64,000 bases of DNA from Lathyrus oleraceus (GCF_024323335.1 NC_066579.1:1956501-2020500), one strand, 5' to 3'; counted from the stretch's first letter, positions 46,515 to 59,012 are shown. The notes: generated by a model not told the origin, from the sequence alone. Made by a program: numbers and translations.

Positions 46515-48101
46515 CTAGCAGAGAAGTCTGAACATCATCAACATTAACAACCAGATCTTCAGCTTCTTCCCCTCAATATTGTTCACTCTATGCCCACCAT
46601 GCTGAGGCATAGGGTTGTTTACGACGTTAGGCACTGGAGCGAAGTTGATTGCTTTGGCATCGATCAAATCTTGGACCTTGTGCTGGAGAGCCCGACACTT
46701 CTCAGTATGATGCCCTGGTGCCCCAGAGTGAAAGTCACAACGGACGTTGGCGTCGTACCCAGGAGGCAATACTGTAGGCGGAGCCATTGTACGCAACTCA
46801 ACCATCCCCAACCTGAGTAGTTCGGGCAGCAGTTCGGCGTACGACATGGGTAGCGAATCAAAACGTCGATCAGGCATCCTTTGTCTGGGCTGATACGGAC
46901 GTTGCTGTTGTTGTTGTTGTTGCGGTTGTTGAACTCTTTGTTGTTGTTGTTGACGAGGTTGAGGTGCCGGAATGGTTACTGCAGCAGCTTGACGGTATTC
47001 AATTCTGTTCTGATCTCTGCGGTGTTGAACAGCATTAGTTTCACCCTCTCTTCGACGAGGTGCCCCAGCAAACGGCTTCTTAGAAGAAGAGGAACCAGCA
47101 TCTTGGATCTTCCCAGTTTTAATCAAGCTCTCAGTCCTCTCTCCACAAATGACAACATCAGAAAAACTACCGAATGGGCAGCTCCCCATCCGGTCCATAA
47201 ACACACCCTGAAGAGTACCGATAAACATATCTGTCAACTCCCTCTCCAGCATAGGGGGTTGAACTCTAGCAGCCAGTTCACGCCACCTCTGGGCGTACTC
47301 CTTGAAGCTCTCATTGGATTTCTGACAAAGACTCTGCAGCTGAGTCCGGCTAGGCGCCATGTCCATGTTGTGTTTGTATTGCCTCAAGAAGGCCTCACCC
47401 AGATCCCTCCAACAGCGGATAGAATCTCTCTTCAATTCCATGTACCAGTCCAAAGAAGCCCCAGATAGACTATCTTGGAAAAAATACATCCACATCTTTT
47501 CATCATCGGTATACGCAGAGATTTTTCGATAATAAGCCTGCACATGGGTGCGAGGGCAAGAAGTACCGTTGTATTTATCGAAGGACGGTGCTTTGAACTT
47601 GTAAGGGATTCTCAAACCTTCCACCAACCCCATATTGGTAACATCAAAACCGAGAGAATTTTGACATTCCATAGCTCTAATTTTCTCAGCAAGGGGCATC
47701 AACTTTACGATCCCTCTCATTAACCCTTCCCAGAACGTCTTCGTCTTCACTGAGCAGAGAGAACATATCCTCTTGTCTGTCAACAATCGGAACAGGATTA
47801 CGGGCCGGGGCACGGACTGCTCTGGCATTAGCGGCATCTGGAGCAATAGGTTGACCGTTGATTCGAATACCCCCAACTCATCACCTACAGCATAGTTGTT
47901 GATGGGTACAGCAGCAGCAACATTATTATCATTGACCGGGCCTCCCTCTGGCGGAGCATGGTTGACCGGTGGAATTGCAGCCTCTTGTCTCTGAACCATG
48001 GCTCGAAGTTCTTCTTGACCTTGTGCAACCCCTTGCATCATATTCATAAACTGGGCCATGTTAGCCTTCATCTCAGCCAACTCTGCTTGAACTTGATCCA
48101 T
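46515..48101 (-). CDS. gag: Ogre-B Gag (capsid/nucleocapsid)
   Basis: Starts at ATG 48099-48101. N-terminal coiled-coil-like stretch (MDQVQAELAEMKANM), then the retrotransposon capsid fold region with YNGTSCPRTHVQAYYRKI, WMYFFQDSLSGASLDWY and CWRDLGEAFLRQY blocks near residues 180-270. A Gln-rich segment (about residues 375-400) precedes LPMSYAELLPELL and a C-x2-H...GAPGH...C knuckle-like motif near 445-460. The frame closes early at 46515 after a frameshift near 46550. It forms the particle and packages element RNA. Confidence 0.92.
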   Translation of the reverse strand: MDQVQAELAEMKANMAQFMNMMQGVAQGQEELRAMVQRQEAAIPPVNHAPPEGGPVNDNNVAAAVPINNYAVGDELGVFESTVNLLLQMPLMPEQSVPRPVILFRLLTDKRICSLCSVKTKTFWEGLMRGIVKLMPLAEKIRAMECQNSLGFDVTNMGLVEGLRIPYKFKAPSFDKYNGTSCPRTHVQAYYRKISAYTDDEKMWMYFFQDSLSGASLDWYMELKRDSIRCWRDLGEAFLRQYKHNMDMAPSRTQLQSLCQKSNESFKEYAQRWRELAARVQPPMLERELTDMFIGTLQGVFMDRMGSCPFGSFSDVVICGERTESLIKTGKIQDAGSSSSKKPFAGAPRRREGETNAVQHRRDQNRIEYRQAAAVTIPAPQPRQQQQQRVQQPQQQQQQQRPYQPRQRMPDRRFDSLPMSYAELLPELLRLGMVELRTMAPPTVLPPGYDANVRCDFHSGAPGHHTEKCRALQHKVQDLIDAKAINFAPVPNVVNNPMPQHGGHRVNNIEGKKLKIWLLMLMMFRLLC

Positions 48102-48497
48102 ACCTCTCTGTTGATTCAGTCTTGTTGAGTAGCGGTGCGGACGTTGATCAGCTATCCTGCCTGAACAGGAACCAAGAGTGAGAAGTCACGACCAAGAACA
48201 CCTGTTATGCAAAATGATATGAGTATGGTGCTAATGATGCGTATGATGCACATGATATGTTCATTCCTCAGGCATTCAAAGAGCCTGAGTCATCCTCAAA
48301 AGATGGCAACCTGCAGCAAGAACAACACAGAAGCACAGAAACAACATACACAAGAGTGATGAGTACAAGGTGAAACAACAACCTCATCTATATGAGTAAC
48401 AGGATCATACAACAAAGTCGACAAAGAAAATCCAAACAATCGGAGTACAACAATGAATCCCATCCAACAAGCCTGGAGGTGATTCTCAACATACATA
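48102..48497 (-). other. Spacer between ORF1 and gag
   Basis: About 400 bp without a credible gene, separating ORF1 from the gag-pol ORF as is usual in Ogre elements. Confidence 0.7.
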
Positions 48498-50148
48498 TCA
48501 AAGATACAAGCTAAGACAAACGGCCTCCGGAATGAGAGTCTTCAAGTACTGACACTGGTCTATCAACAGGTCACATTCTGAACATTCTGGCAAAAGAGTG
48601 ATCTTCTCCTTCAGTTGTCGTCTAAGCTCTACCACTTCTCCTCCAAGGTGGTTCTCTGATGCCTGTCTCAAGTCTACTTCCTTCTTCAACTGGATGTCTT
48701 TATCTCTGAGTTGCTTCTCCAAGTCTCTGATCTTCTTCTGATAGCTGGCCTCAACTCTCTGCAGCCTCAAGCACTCCCGGTGTTCTGCATCTAACATGCT
48801 CTCCATCTCCTCGTAGGATCTCTTCTTGCTTCTCAGTCTGCTAGCATCTTCTTCTCGCACTCCTCTGAGTTGATGAGCCAAGTTCAACCTATCAGCTTTG
48901 GCTTTGTACAGCTCCATCTGGGTATCTTGCTCCTTCCCTCTCAAACGGCGATTCTCCATCAGGGCTTGCTTGTAGTGCTCCGCAGGCACACTCTCAGCAA
49001 GGATCAAAGGTGGTTGCTCCTGCAACGGCTCCATCCTATCGTAGGGTAACAACAAAGTTTCTACTCTCTCCTTGACCCAATCAGTGTAATCAGGCATAGC
49101 AACGGCAAACTTCTTCCCTAAGACAGATCCATCCTTCACACCAATAGACTTCCAAGCTCTTCCTATCTGCTCCAATCTATCCGGGTCACTCTGCTTCTCA
49201 AAATACACACTTTCAGCTACCTCAGCCTCAAGTGGTCTTCCCTTCATCACAAACCCCAACTGGCGAAGAGAAAGAACCGGGTTGTAATTGATGCAACCCC
49301 TAGTCCCTACGAGTGGCACATTACGGAATCCTCCACAGCTCATAATGACGTTACGCACATCCATCCGGTAAGATTGCCACCTGATATCATAGGAGGTAAG
49401 AGACATAACCCTCTGAGTCCACTTATGCGTGCTCTGAGCATCCACAAAAGGTCCACTGACTGGCAGGAGAGACAAGAACCATCTGAGCAAAAGCGGGAGA
49501 CAACACCTGATAGCCCCACCCTTACCATGCCTACTGTGAATAGCATAGTAAGTGTCAGCTAACAGAGTAGGAACTGGATTTCCTCCAATGAAAATACTGA
49601 CTGCAGCATAGTCAACAAAATTGGGCATACTCGGAAACAGGACGATCCCATAGATCATGACGGCCAACTGAGCATGAAAGGCTTCCCAACTTCCCTTCTC
49701 TGCTTCTTCTCTAGCTACCCTCAACAGAAACTTCAAAGGCAATCCTACAACATCCCCACTGGACTTCCAACTATCACTGACTTCCTTGATACCCAAATGG
49801 AGAGCTCTGGCAACAACTCTGAAATCAACCTCCTTGGGCACATCCAAGAAAGGAACCTGATCCGGAACGGGACACCAACAGAATGGAGTACTCCTCAAGA
49901 GTAGGCGCCAACTGATAATCTTGAAAGGTGAAACAATGAAGCTCTGGGTCGTAGAACTGTAGAAGAGTCTGCAACGGCACCGGATCGACTACCATCTTCA
50001 ACAGTGTCAGAATATCTCCATACTGGTCAACAAAACCCTTCTGGTTACCACTGGTCATAAGGTTGCTCAACTCAATCAGAGACGTCAAAGGTTCACGGTG
50101 AAAGCTGTAGGAACAAGTCTTCCGCTTCAACTCTGGGACTGTTGCCAT
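48498..50148 (-). pseudogene. Ogre-B ORF1, one frameshift
   Basis: Extra ORF before gag, the hallmark of Ogre. ATG at 50146-50148 (MATVPELKRK). The first part, with FYDPELHCFTFQDYQLAPTL, is open to about 49825; the rest is open in another frame from about 49898 to 48498, so a frameshift lies near 49890. The N-terminal 250 or so residues resemble the plant retroelement-associated DUF7745 type (from memory). The last 130 residues or so are a long charged coiled coil (about 48600-48990). Function is unknown; not needed to classify the element but conserved in the family. Confidence 0.85.
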
Positions 50149-50948
50149 CTCTATCAGTGAACAAGCTCTGGAATGTACCTGAGAAATGATATGCATGCAG
50201 GGATTAGTTTTTTTTTCTTTTTCCCCTTTTTCTTTTTTTTTTTGATTTTTTTCATTGCGTTTCTTTTGAAAAATAAATATGCTATGATGCACATGATGCA
50301 GACACGACTGGTTGGCTGTGTCTCTCAAAACACAGGATCAAAGCTTCGGCTTGAACTCGGAACCACAAATTCATCTGAAACCCAAAGTCATCTGAGACCC
50401 CAAAATTCTGAACCAATAGTCACCAACAGGATCACAAGTCACCAACAAGTCACCAACTGTACCTGTAATAATGATCATTCCCTCCCCACTCACGGGTGTC
50501 ATCTAGGCCAGGGTAAAGTCGAGAGAAACGCAGCATAAATAACCTTTCGCAGAACATCATCATATACACACCCGAAGTATGTAACGATAATGCCCCACCA
50601 GGGTCTGAACTGCTCGTGATATCAATGTTCCGCTAAGTGGCGCAATACCACCCGCTTCCCATGAATCACTCTATTCCTAAGTATCCTAGATTTCACTCAT
50701 GGCCTGGGTATTGGGCCTTTTACCTCATGTAACTCCCACCCCAACAAAGAGAAACAGACAACCAGCCAGGTGAACAGATGAATATGAATGCAAACATTAA
50801 TGCACACATAAATGCAAACAATAAATGCACATATATACGAATGAATGCAATAAATACAACAGCAAACAGCAACCAAAACCCTAACCTAGAGAGCGCTAGG
50901 AGAGACTCGCTTAGGGAAGACGGACCAGCACAGGTCAACTTCTCTATA
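50149..50948 (-). other. Ogre-B 5' untranslated leader
   Basis: Non-coding between PBS and ORF1. Contains a T-rich run on the plus strand at 50209-50254 (purine-rich in sense) and a short ATGAATGCAAACATTAATGC-type repeat near 50775-50850. Confidence 0.75.
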
Positions 50949-50966
50949 TCCCCAGCAGAGTCGCCA
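50949..50966 (-). promoter_or_regulatory. Ogre-B primer-binding site
   Basis: Minus strand TGGCGACTCTGCTGGGGA, two bases inside the 5' LTR. Ogre elements are reported to use tRNA-Arg; this is the same site seen at 57366 and 63808. Confidence 0.9.
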
Positions 50967-50968
50967 GC

Positions 50969-53900
50969 TGTCGCATCACGCGAAAAACCGGCGGGAAAAC
51001 AAGAACAACAGAGCCGCCACCGTGCGTTATTTATCCCAAAAGAGGGAAAGGAAACGCTCAGAGTAAACCTGGAAAAGAACATGGTCCCGCGACCAAAGAG
51101 GATGGGTTCGGGAGTCGGTTATGCAAAGGGAAGGTATTAGCACCCCTACGCATCCGTAGTACTCTACGGGATCCACGCACAATAGGAAGGAAAAATGGTT
51201 GCTAAAACACTGCTCAAACACACACACACTGGCTGAAAGAGACACAGGGAAACAAACAAGACTGACTCGGCAGGATATCGCATCCTGGGCCTACTTAGTC
51301 TATCAGGCATAGACATCAGAGTCAAAATAGTTCGGACTGGGGAAACGACACATGCTCGCTAGGATGTTGCATCCTATGCATACGTATCTTCTCGGACGAG
51401 AGAAGAATCAGAGCATTCGTAGCTCGGCTGACACACACACACCAACAAACACAGGCAAAGGCAAACGTGGAGCCTGAATGCCAATCACTGGACTTACATC
51501 AACATCCGAACCAAAACGCACTCAAGAAAGCAAACATGGAGCCTGAATGCCAATCACTGGACTTACATCAGCATCCGAACCAAAACACACGCACACTAGA
51601 ACCCAAATGCCACTCGATGGACTTACATCAGCTTCCAAGCACACAACAAGACAAAACAAAGACACAGGCGCCCGGAGAGATCTGCTCATCTCCTGCCTAC
51701 GTACCTCATCTGGTATGAGGATCAGGGCGACGTAGTTCCCCTACGGAGGGATACAGGACTAGCCTAACCAGATAACAGGGGGAGACACAACTAGGGAGAC
51801 TACGACTCGAGCCTAGATGTTATCATGCAAGATCATCCCTAAGTTAAGGTTTCTAGCTAACTGGCACAGGGAGCCAGCCTATCCTAGTCATGACTTGCAC
51901 AGGAAGCAAGCCACACACATACTTAACTTGCACAGGAAGCAGGTCAAGCACAACCTATCTTGCACAGGAAGCAAGTCTAAACTAACCCTAACTTGCACAG
52001 GAAGCAAGTCAAACAAACATACAAGCACAGGTAGCACACACTATATGCACACAAGAGGCTCAAACAAGGGTTAGGTTTTAGTCGAGGGGTCATATCAACC
52101 TCAACAAACAAACCTCTGGAACTGGGTGAATGTGCTCTTAACCTTGCCATTGAGGGGCTAAGGTGAAGCAGATGAAAGGTGAGTGAAGATAAGACTTCAC
52201 AGCTCTTATCCCTGGCCTGGGAGAGCTTAAGACAAGAATGTGTGGGTTCAGAAAGTGGGAACCCTTCTACACATTTGAAACTGACTCAACTGTACAATTG
52301 TACAAGATCTTGGGTTTATATCTGCAATGCATCAACACAGTGGTGTGAGCAAAACAGAAGACACACTGAATAGCAGGGGATAGGTTGCTTATCCCTTGGT
52401 TCTGCCAATTGCCTCTTCACTTAGGAGGTCTTTGACTCTATGCAAGGGCAAAAGTAAACAGTCACAAACATTGCCTCTTAAGGAGGACTTCAGACAGTTG
52501 CCTGGCCAAGTAACAGGCCAGGTCTTCCAGACTACATGAAGATTAGAAATATACCTCAATGCAAATTGCTTATACAAGCAAAGCAAAGCAAAAGTTCACA
52601 AGGAACTAAGCAACTAAAAGCACCTGAAATAGTCAAGCAAACATTAGTATACAACCTCAAACAAAGCAAAAGGAAACAGAAGTCAACAGTCAGTCAGAAG
52701 CAAATGAATGTGCAAGGCCCAAGGCTTAAGGCTTGTGGCCAAGCCACCTACAAAACAAACAAGTTAGACAATGATATTTAAGCAAGCTTAATCAAAAAGA
52801 ATTGGCCTCATTGGTCATCTGTTGGTCAACCTGAAAACATGAGCTCAAAGGTGAGTAACAGGACCACTAGGACAAGCCTAGGGTCAAAAATGAATGAGAA
52901 AGCCAAAACAGCAAGCAATGTCCAATCAAAATCAAATTCAAACATTTAGGAAGCAAACCCAATTTGTTTCATATTCATATCATGTACCATCATCATTTCA
53001 TAAGCAAAAGAAGTCAAAGCATGGCAAATGAGAGCTCATAGAAGTCAACAGCAAGACTTGCATCAAAACCAATCATAATCAATTCCAAAATCATCAAATA
53101 ATTCATGGCCAATCACAACCCACAGCATGGTAAGCATGTCAAATTTCATCCCATTTGGACAAGTGGAAGGCAGTCAATGAAAATCAGAAAGTCAAAGCAA
53201 TTTTGGACATGCTCAAAGAAGTCAACCAAACATGCATCAACTTAGAAAAATCATAAATCAGAGATGATGTATGATAAATGAATGGGGCTAAAACCATGGC
53301 AAAGATGAGGATGTCTAGTTATCTCATGTAAAATTTCATGTCCATCTAATAAAGTATGAGAATTTCACAAATGAAATGGGAACAAGTGTCACAAAAAGTC
53401 AACATATGACCAAGCAAGGGAGAAAATCTCAAACAATTAGGAAATGCCACAAATAATTCCAAGAAAATTCACAAGTCAACTAGACATACAAGAGTAGGTT
53501 CATGCAAAAAATCAGAAATCATCAAGTTGGACATCAATGGTGTGACACAAATTGTCACACCCTAATTCAAAAAATCATAACTCACAAACCACAAATGATA
53601 AATTCACAAACTCTACACCAAAATCACCATGGGTGTGTCTAGTTTGAGCACAAAAAATTTGGGAGCCATTGGATAAAGTATCACCATTTCACAAATGTTT
53701 TGGCAAAGTGTACAAAATATGCATACATGTCACAAACCCTAATGCCATTTAAAATCTACTCATCCAAAAAATCAGCAAAAATCATGATAAAAAACTAGGG
53801 AACCATATGAACACAATGCAACAAGTCCCATGAATTTTGGATTTAAAATGAACAAGTTATGATTTTTGTGAGTTGGGTGCATAAAATGGAATAAAAATGA

Positions 53901-55809
53901 AATGAAATTATTTAAATGGGTTAAAAAAGAGGGAACCGGTGGCATAACGGTAATTAAGGGCTCCCTTAAGTGAAACGCACCGTTTCACTTAAGGAGGTGG
54001 CAGGCGCGGATTGGATGCCTGGCCATGCAACGGTACGTTCACGCAAGCAAAAAATGTTCAACAGCCAAACACGAGCAGCAACATGAATTCTGGGTTTGGA
54101 AATAGGGTTTCACCACTGTTCATCACCATCCCAAATCGTGCTCAACAATTTTTTCCAGAAAATTCAATTGAATACACAAACATGATCATCTAACAACCAA
54201 CAACAAGAATCCAACATTGATTTTCATTAAAACATAGCCATATCCATGAATCGAGCATAAACATAAATCAACATCAAACTTGTTTTCAGCATAACTCGAG
54301 CAATAGTCAATCATTTTCAAAAACAAACACACCACGAGACTCAGCATGGAGAGACCTACCAGAAACATCTCATGATTTTTGAAATAGAGAGGGTCGAAAT
54401 CTTACTTATTTTTGAAGCAAACGGAGAAACAGTTGTTGTTTGGTGTTTTTGGCCTAAAACAGATGCTCCTTAGGTCTTCAAATGATGAATGATGATTGAT
54501 GTTTGGCTTGAAATGGCTTGGTCTGGCTCTAAATAGCTTCTGCCATTAATGAAGCTCTTCCAAAACAGTCCATGAACATGGCTTTACAGCTGCAGCATGA
54601 TGGTTGAAACAGGTTCACAATGTTGTATGAATGTTGTTTTAGGCAAGGCAAGGCTTAGTCTCTTTGGAGTTTTTGACAGATTTTTAGAAATGGCCAAAAA
54701 ATGAAGTTTGAGAGAATGAGTGATTTTCTGTGTTGGTTTCCAGCTGCTAGGGGTTTGTAACATGACAGAAAAATGATGAAAAAATCTGCTATGTGGTGGT
54801 ACAAAATCAAGTTCATGGATATGTGGGATAGGGTTGTTGAAAATTGTACTTTTGTCCAAATTTCAAGCAACTTAGGAATGGCAACATGTACTGCACAAAA
54901 AGGACTTGGTAACATGACCAAAACATGATTTCTGAACTATTTCAAATGGCCAAATGGTTTAAAAATGATTATTTTGAAAAGTCAAAATTTAACTCACTTG
55001 AAATTAATTCAAGCAAGTCAAAAAATGCCATTTTGATTGGTGAAGTTTTGGTACATGAAAGTTACATTTTTGGAAAGAGGGGATCAAATGTGACTTGTAG
55101 GAAAAAACCCCACCCAAATTGGCCAAATGGTTTGAGAGATATGGCCTTTTGAAGTTCAAGAATTTCTGAAAACGATTCGATCATAACTTGCCAACTATAC
55201 ATGGGAATTGAGAGTTCTTGGACTTTTTGGAAATGGGAGAACAAGATCTTCAACTTTCATGTTGGGCAAAAATTCATTTGAAGCTTGTATCATGATGTAA
55301 GTTTGAGGATCAAGACTTTCCATTTTTGGCAGTTTTCAATTACAGGTCCAGTTTCCATTTTTGGAAATTTCTGATCTGGCTTCAAATTCTTCCATGATGG
55401 TGTTTGACATGATATATGAGGCCTATTTGGACATGAATAAGCTCTCTCAAACCAAATCCATCCATCAAAACCATAAAATCAACCACAGTTGACCAAGTTT
55501 GACTTTTTAGGGTTTCTGGCTGATTGTGCATTGACTGATGACTTCTGAACATCCAATCCTTGACCAAAACTCTTCAAATGGATCCCCAAGTCATGTGAAC
55601 ATGTTGGACCAACCCTAGGGCCTTGGCTCCTTGAGAATTGTGCTTGCTTGCTTGACTGACTGATCTCCTGACCAGTTTGACCTAATTCTCTTGATTTGCT
55701 TGCACTTGAGGCAAATGGGACAATGCAATGCTATGCAGTGGACCATGATATGCTATGACCTAATATAAAAATGTATGTATAATGATAGGTGCAAATTTGA
55801 GGTGCTACA
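50969..55809 (-). repeat. Ogre-B 5' LTR (4841 bp)
   Basis: Same ends as the left LTR. By-eye differences are mostly transitions (for example near 51122, 51324, 51499, 51598, 52459), with a deletion of about 30 bp near 53512. Carries the element's promoter and the same small tandem repeats. Confidence 0.95.
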
Positions 55810-55814
55810 ACATG
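55810..55814. repeat. Target-site duplication ACATG, right copy
   Basis: Pairs with 33692-33696. Confidence 0.95.
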
Positions 55815-56880
55815 TAAAGCCATAAATCAAAACAATGGTTCTGTCCTATTCACAGGAAAGAGGAAAAACAATATTTATAAAATTAATCTTTCTGATTTAA
55901 AAGAACAAAATGTGAAATGTCTGATGTCTGTTCACAAAGAGAAATGGGTATGGCATAGACGCTTGGGCCACATTAGCATGAGGAAATTATCTCAGCTAAA
56001 TAAACTCGAGTTAGTCAGAGGCCTACCTAAACTGAAGTTCTCTTCAGATGCTCTTTGTGAAGCATGTCAGAAAGGAAAATTTTCAAAAACATCCTTCAAA
56101 AAGAAAACTATTGTTACTACCTCTAAGCCTCTGGAACTTCTTCACATTGATCTATTTGGTCCTGTGAAAACAGCATCAGTCAATGGAAAGAAGTACGGAC
56201 TAGTCATTGTTGATGATTTCAGTCGCTGGACATGGGTGAAATTCCTAAAACACAAGAGTGAGTCTCACTCTGTATTCACTAGTTTCTGCTCCAAAGTGCA
56301 AAAAGAATTTGACTCTAAAATTATCAGAGTCAGAAGTGATCATGGTGGGGAATTCGAAAATAAATCCTTTGAGGAATTATTTGACTCTAATGGAATATCC
56401 CATGATTTCTCCTGCCCTAGAACTCCACAACAAAATGGAGTTGTAGAGAGGAAGAATAGGACACTCCAAGAGATGGCCAGAACTATGATCAACGAAACTA
56501 ATGTGGCTAAGCACTTTTGGGCCGAAGCTGTAAATACAGCGTGTTACATTCAGAATAGAATCTCCATAAGACCTATTCTGGAAAAGACTCCCTATGAACT
56601 GTGTAAAGGAAGGAAACCAAACATTTCATATTTTCATCCATTTGGATGTTCTTGCTTTATTTTAAACACTAAAGAACATCTGAACAAGTTTGATTCCAAA
56701 GCACAGAAAGGTATTATGTTAGGATACTCAGAACGCTCTAAAGGCTACAGAGTATACAATACAGAAACCAAAATTGTGGAAGAATCAATTCATGTCAGAT
56801 TTGACGATAAGCTTGACCCTGAAAAGTCAAAGCTAACGGGACAAAAGACCTCCACTGACTCCCCTCAACAGGACATCCTA
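55815..56880 (+). pseudogene. int: Copia-B integrase (second half of the split element), truncated
   Basis: Continues copia-B after Ogre-B. The frame is open from about 55912. HHCC region: WHRRLGHIS...CEACQKGK (near 55950-56080). Core: first Asp in HIDLFGPV near 56145, second in RSDHGGEF near 56335, Glu in PQQNGVVERKNR near 56425, then the C-terminal GYSERSKGYRVYN block (near 56720-56760). All D-D-E residues are present. Sequence stops matching a copia element at about 56880, so RT, RNase H and the 3' LTR are lost. Confidence 0.92.
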
Positions 56881-57365
56881 ATAGCAAGTTCCCAGTCTCG
56901 GGGTCCTCGGATTGAGCAGCGAGAATGCGCCCACCAGAGCTAACATAATCACGTCTCGGAGGAGAGGCCTCGACTGAGTTCTTGGGAAATGGTCACCAGA
57001 GTCGACAATTTCTAGAGGAACATCTTGCCGTTACGGAACACCCGTAAGACATAATATATCCAAAAGAAACCTCGTCTGGGTGTGGTTCTTCACGAACGAC
57101 TTAACGTAGCAACACGCCATGCAAGCCTCATGATTATCCACTCTAAAACCTGTGTGTACACTCAAGCCTGGGTAATGGGCTTATCTCTCATAGAACACCC
57201 CATCCCAACAAATAAACAAACAGATCCAACAGATACAACAGATGCATGCAAGCAGGTAAGCAAATAAATGTACAAAAGCATGAACACCCAATAAACAAGA
57301 AATCACACAAGCTAGGAGGGACTCGCTTAGGGAAGATGGACCAGCAAGAGGTCAACTTCTTAGTG
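56881..57365 (-). other. Ogre-C leader fragment
   Basis: Non-coding 5' UTR, similar to Ogre-B 50700-50948 in its part next to the PBS. Its far end abuts copia-B integrase without a recognisable LTR end, so the join is a deletion or recombination scar. Confidence 0.7.
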
Positions 57366-57383
57366 TCCCCAGCAGAGTCGCCA
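57366..57383 (-). promoter_or_regulatory. Ogre-C primer-binding site
   Basis: Minus strand TGGCGACTCTGCTGGGGA, identical to that of Ogre-B. Confidence 0.9.
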
Positions 57384-58728
57384 GCTGTAGCAACCTGAAA
57401 AATACAGTGTGCGAAAAAACAACCGGCGAAAGAAAATGACAGAACAGTCGCCACCGTGCGTTATTCGTCCCAAAGGAGGGAAAGGAAACGCTCGAAGTAA
57501 ACCTGAAAAAGGAAAGGACAAGCCGGGGTCTCGCAACCAAATCTTGGGTTCGGGAGTCGGTTATCCGAAGGGAAGGTATTAGCACCCCTACGCATCCGTA
57601 GTACTCTACGGGATCCACTTTTGTAGTTCTTGTCTAAAGGGTGTGAGTTTATCTTGTGTTGTTTACCAAAAAAAGGGTTAAATAAAAATGACTCGCGCGG
57701 ATGTCGCATCCACTGCATACGTATCTCATCTGAATATGAGAATCAGAGTCTTCGTAGCTCGGCTGACCTATGGGTTGGGGGGATGTGTGCTCGCTAAGAC
57801 ATCGCGTCTTATGCCTACGTATCTCATCTGGAATGAGAATCAGAGCAAGCCGTAGTTCGGCTAACTACGGGGTTATGGATTGGGTTTTGGACGAACGACG
57901 TTACTACGCAATCTACCGGATGCTCGACCTTTGGAGACTTACTCACCTGTAGTAGAAGGAGTAAACGTGTGTTTAGGAGAAGAAAAATCAATGAAGGGTT
58001 AGGGTTTGGTGAACTCATGCAAAAAGGCAGTCCTTGACGAAGGAATCTGTAAAAAAAAAAAACACGAAAACATTGCCTCCTATTGAGGTCTTCCAGCTAG
58101 GAAAGCAGTAAAATACGGGAAAAATGTAAAAGTACCACGCAGATAAAGATCCGAAGTAACAGCAGTTAGAGGAATGGGAAACCCAGGGATCCTTCCAAGC
58201 TAAACACCATCAAAGAAAGTGAGTCAGTACAGGTAATCAGAATGAAACCTCCAGGGGGTATCCCACAAATAAAGTGGAAAACCACACAAGTTATCCCTGC
58301 AAAAGTCATGTGAGCCCTCACAAAAACTCAACAAACAAGTTAGAGACAAAAAAATAGGGTAATTAAGGGTTGCCCCCAAATCAAAATGTAACCACATGAA
58401 TCATGCCATTAAAATTCACAAAAAAAGACATGCATCAAAAGGGTATCAAATTCACCCATAATACCTCATACATTTAGAGCATTCAAATTAAAGGCATAAA
58501 GATGATGGATATAGGGCAAACCTAATTGGAGAGCTTGATTGAAATTGAGTTGCACCCGTGAGGTTTACAAAACAATCTTTAGGGTTTATGTGAGGCAGAG
58601 GTGATTCTGTGCAGTTGAGTTCCCTTCAGGGTTTGAAGGCTGCTCTGAACTCTGTTAGCTCTTCTCTCACTATCTTTTTCCTCAGGGTAATAGGAATAGA
58701 ATCCATATTTGTTTCACTGAAACTCTAG

Positions 58729-58737
58729 TATTTATAG
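58729..58737 (-). promoter_or_regulatory. Ogre-C LTR TATA box
   Basis: Minus strand CTATAAATA in the LTR, a candidate promoter. Confidence 0.55.
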
Positions 58738-58793
58738 CCTAGTATTGGTAGCTTAGTGGGCTTTTGAGAGAGGTCCAAGTCTGAGATTTTTTC

Positions 58794-58872
58794 TTTAATT
58801 TATTTATTTATTTATTTATTATTATTTTTATTTATTTATTTATTTATTTTTCGTTTTTTTTTTTTTTTTAAA
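58794..58872. repeat. (TTTA)n microsatellite with poly-T
   Basis: About a dozen TTTA repeats, with one ATTATT interruption, then a T run at about 58853-58869, inside the Ogre-C LTR. Confidence 0.9.
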
Positions 58873-59012
58873 TAAAGTTTCTTGGATCTAATTCTGATTG
58901 ACATGATGAAATGCAATGTATCTAATGTTAAATGACCTAAAAATGAATGCATGCATGAGGTGTAAAGCGTATGCTTCCAGAAAAAATGAAGGGTAAATTT
59001 TGGGGTATTACA

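Larger units (their letters stand above)
33697..55809 (-). mobile_element. Ogre-B: complete 22.1-kb Ogre retrotransposon
   Basis: Two long LTRs, ACATG duplication, PBS, PPT, ORF1, gag, protease, intron, RT-RNase H-RNase H-integrase and a structured 3' UTR, all on the minus strand and in Ogre order. By eye the LTRs differ by about twenty substitutions, nearly all transitions, plus several indels including about 30 bp missing near 53512. That implies a recent insertion. Three frameshifts (ORF1 near 49890, gag near 46550, gag-pro near 45903) are the only coding damage found. Confidence 0.95.
56881..59012 (-). mobile_element. Ogre-C: 5' end of an Ogre/Tat-type element
   Basis: On the minus strand: LTR (59012 to 57386), PBS, then about 485 bp of leader that stops at the copia-B break. 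The leader near the PBS resembles that of Ogre-B (GGACTCGCTTAGGGAAGA block). The body is missing. Confidence 0.85.
57386..59012 (-). repeat. Ogre-C 5' LTR (1627 bp)
   Basis: Plus strand TGTAGCAACCTG to GGGGTATTACA. Much shorter than the Ogre-B LTR but clearly related in the part next to the PBS (the stretch reading GGTATTAGCACCCCTACGCA is shared). A TATA-like CTATAAATA on the minus strand is at 58729-58737. No second LTR is in the window. Confidence 0.82.

Noticed and set aside
50217..50262. T-rich run as a poly-A tail of a retroposed gene
   Set aside because: No target duplication or exon-joined gene next to it; it lies in the Ogre-B leader.
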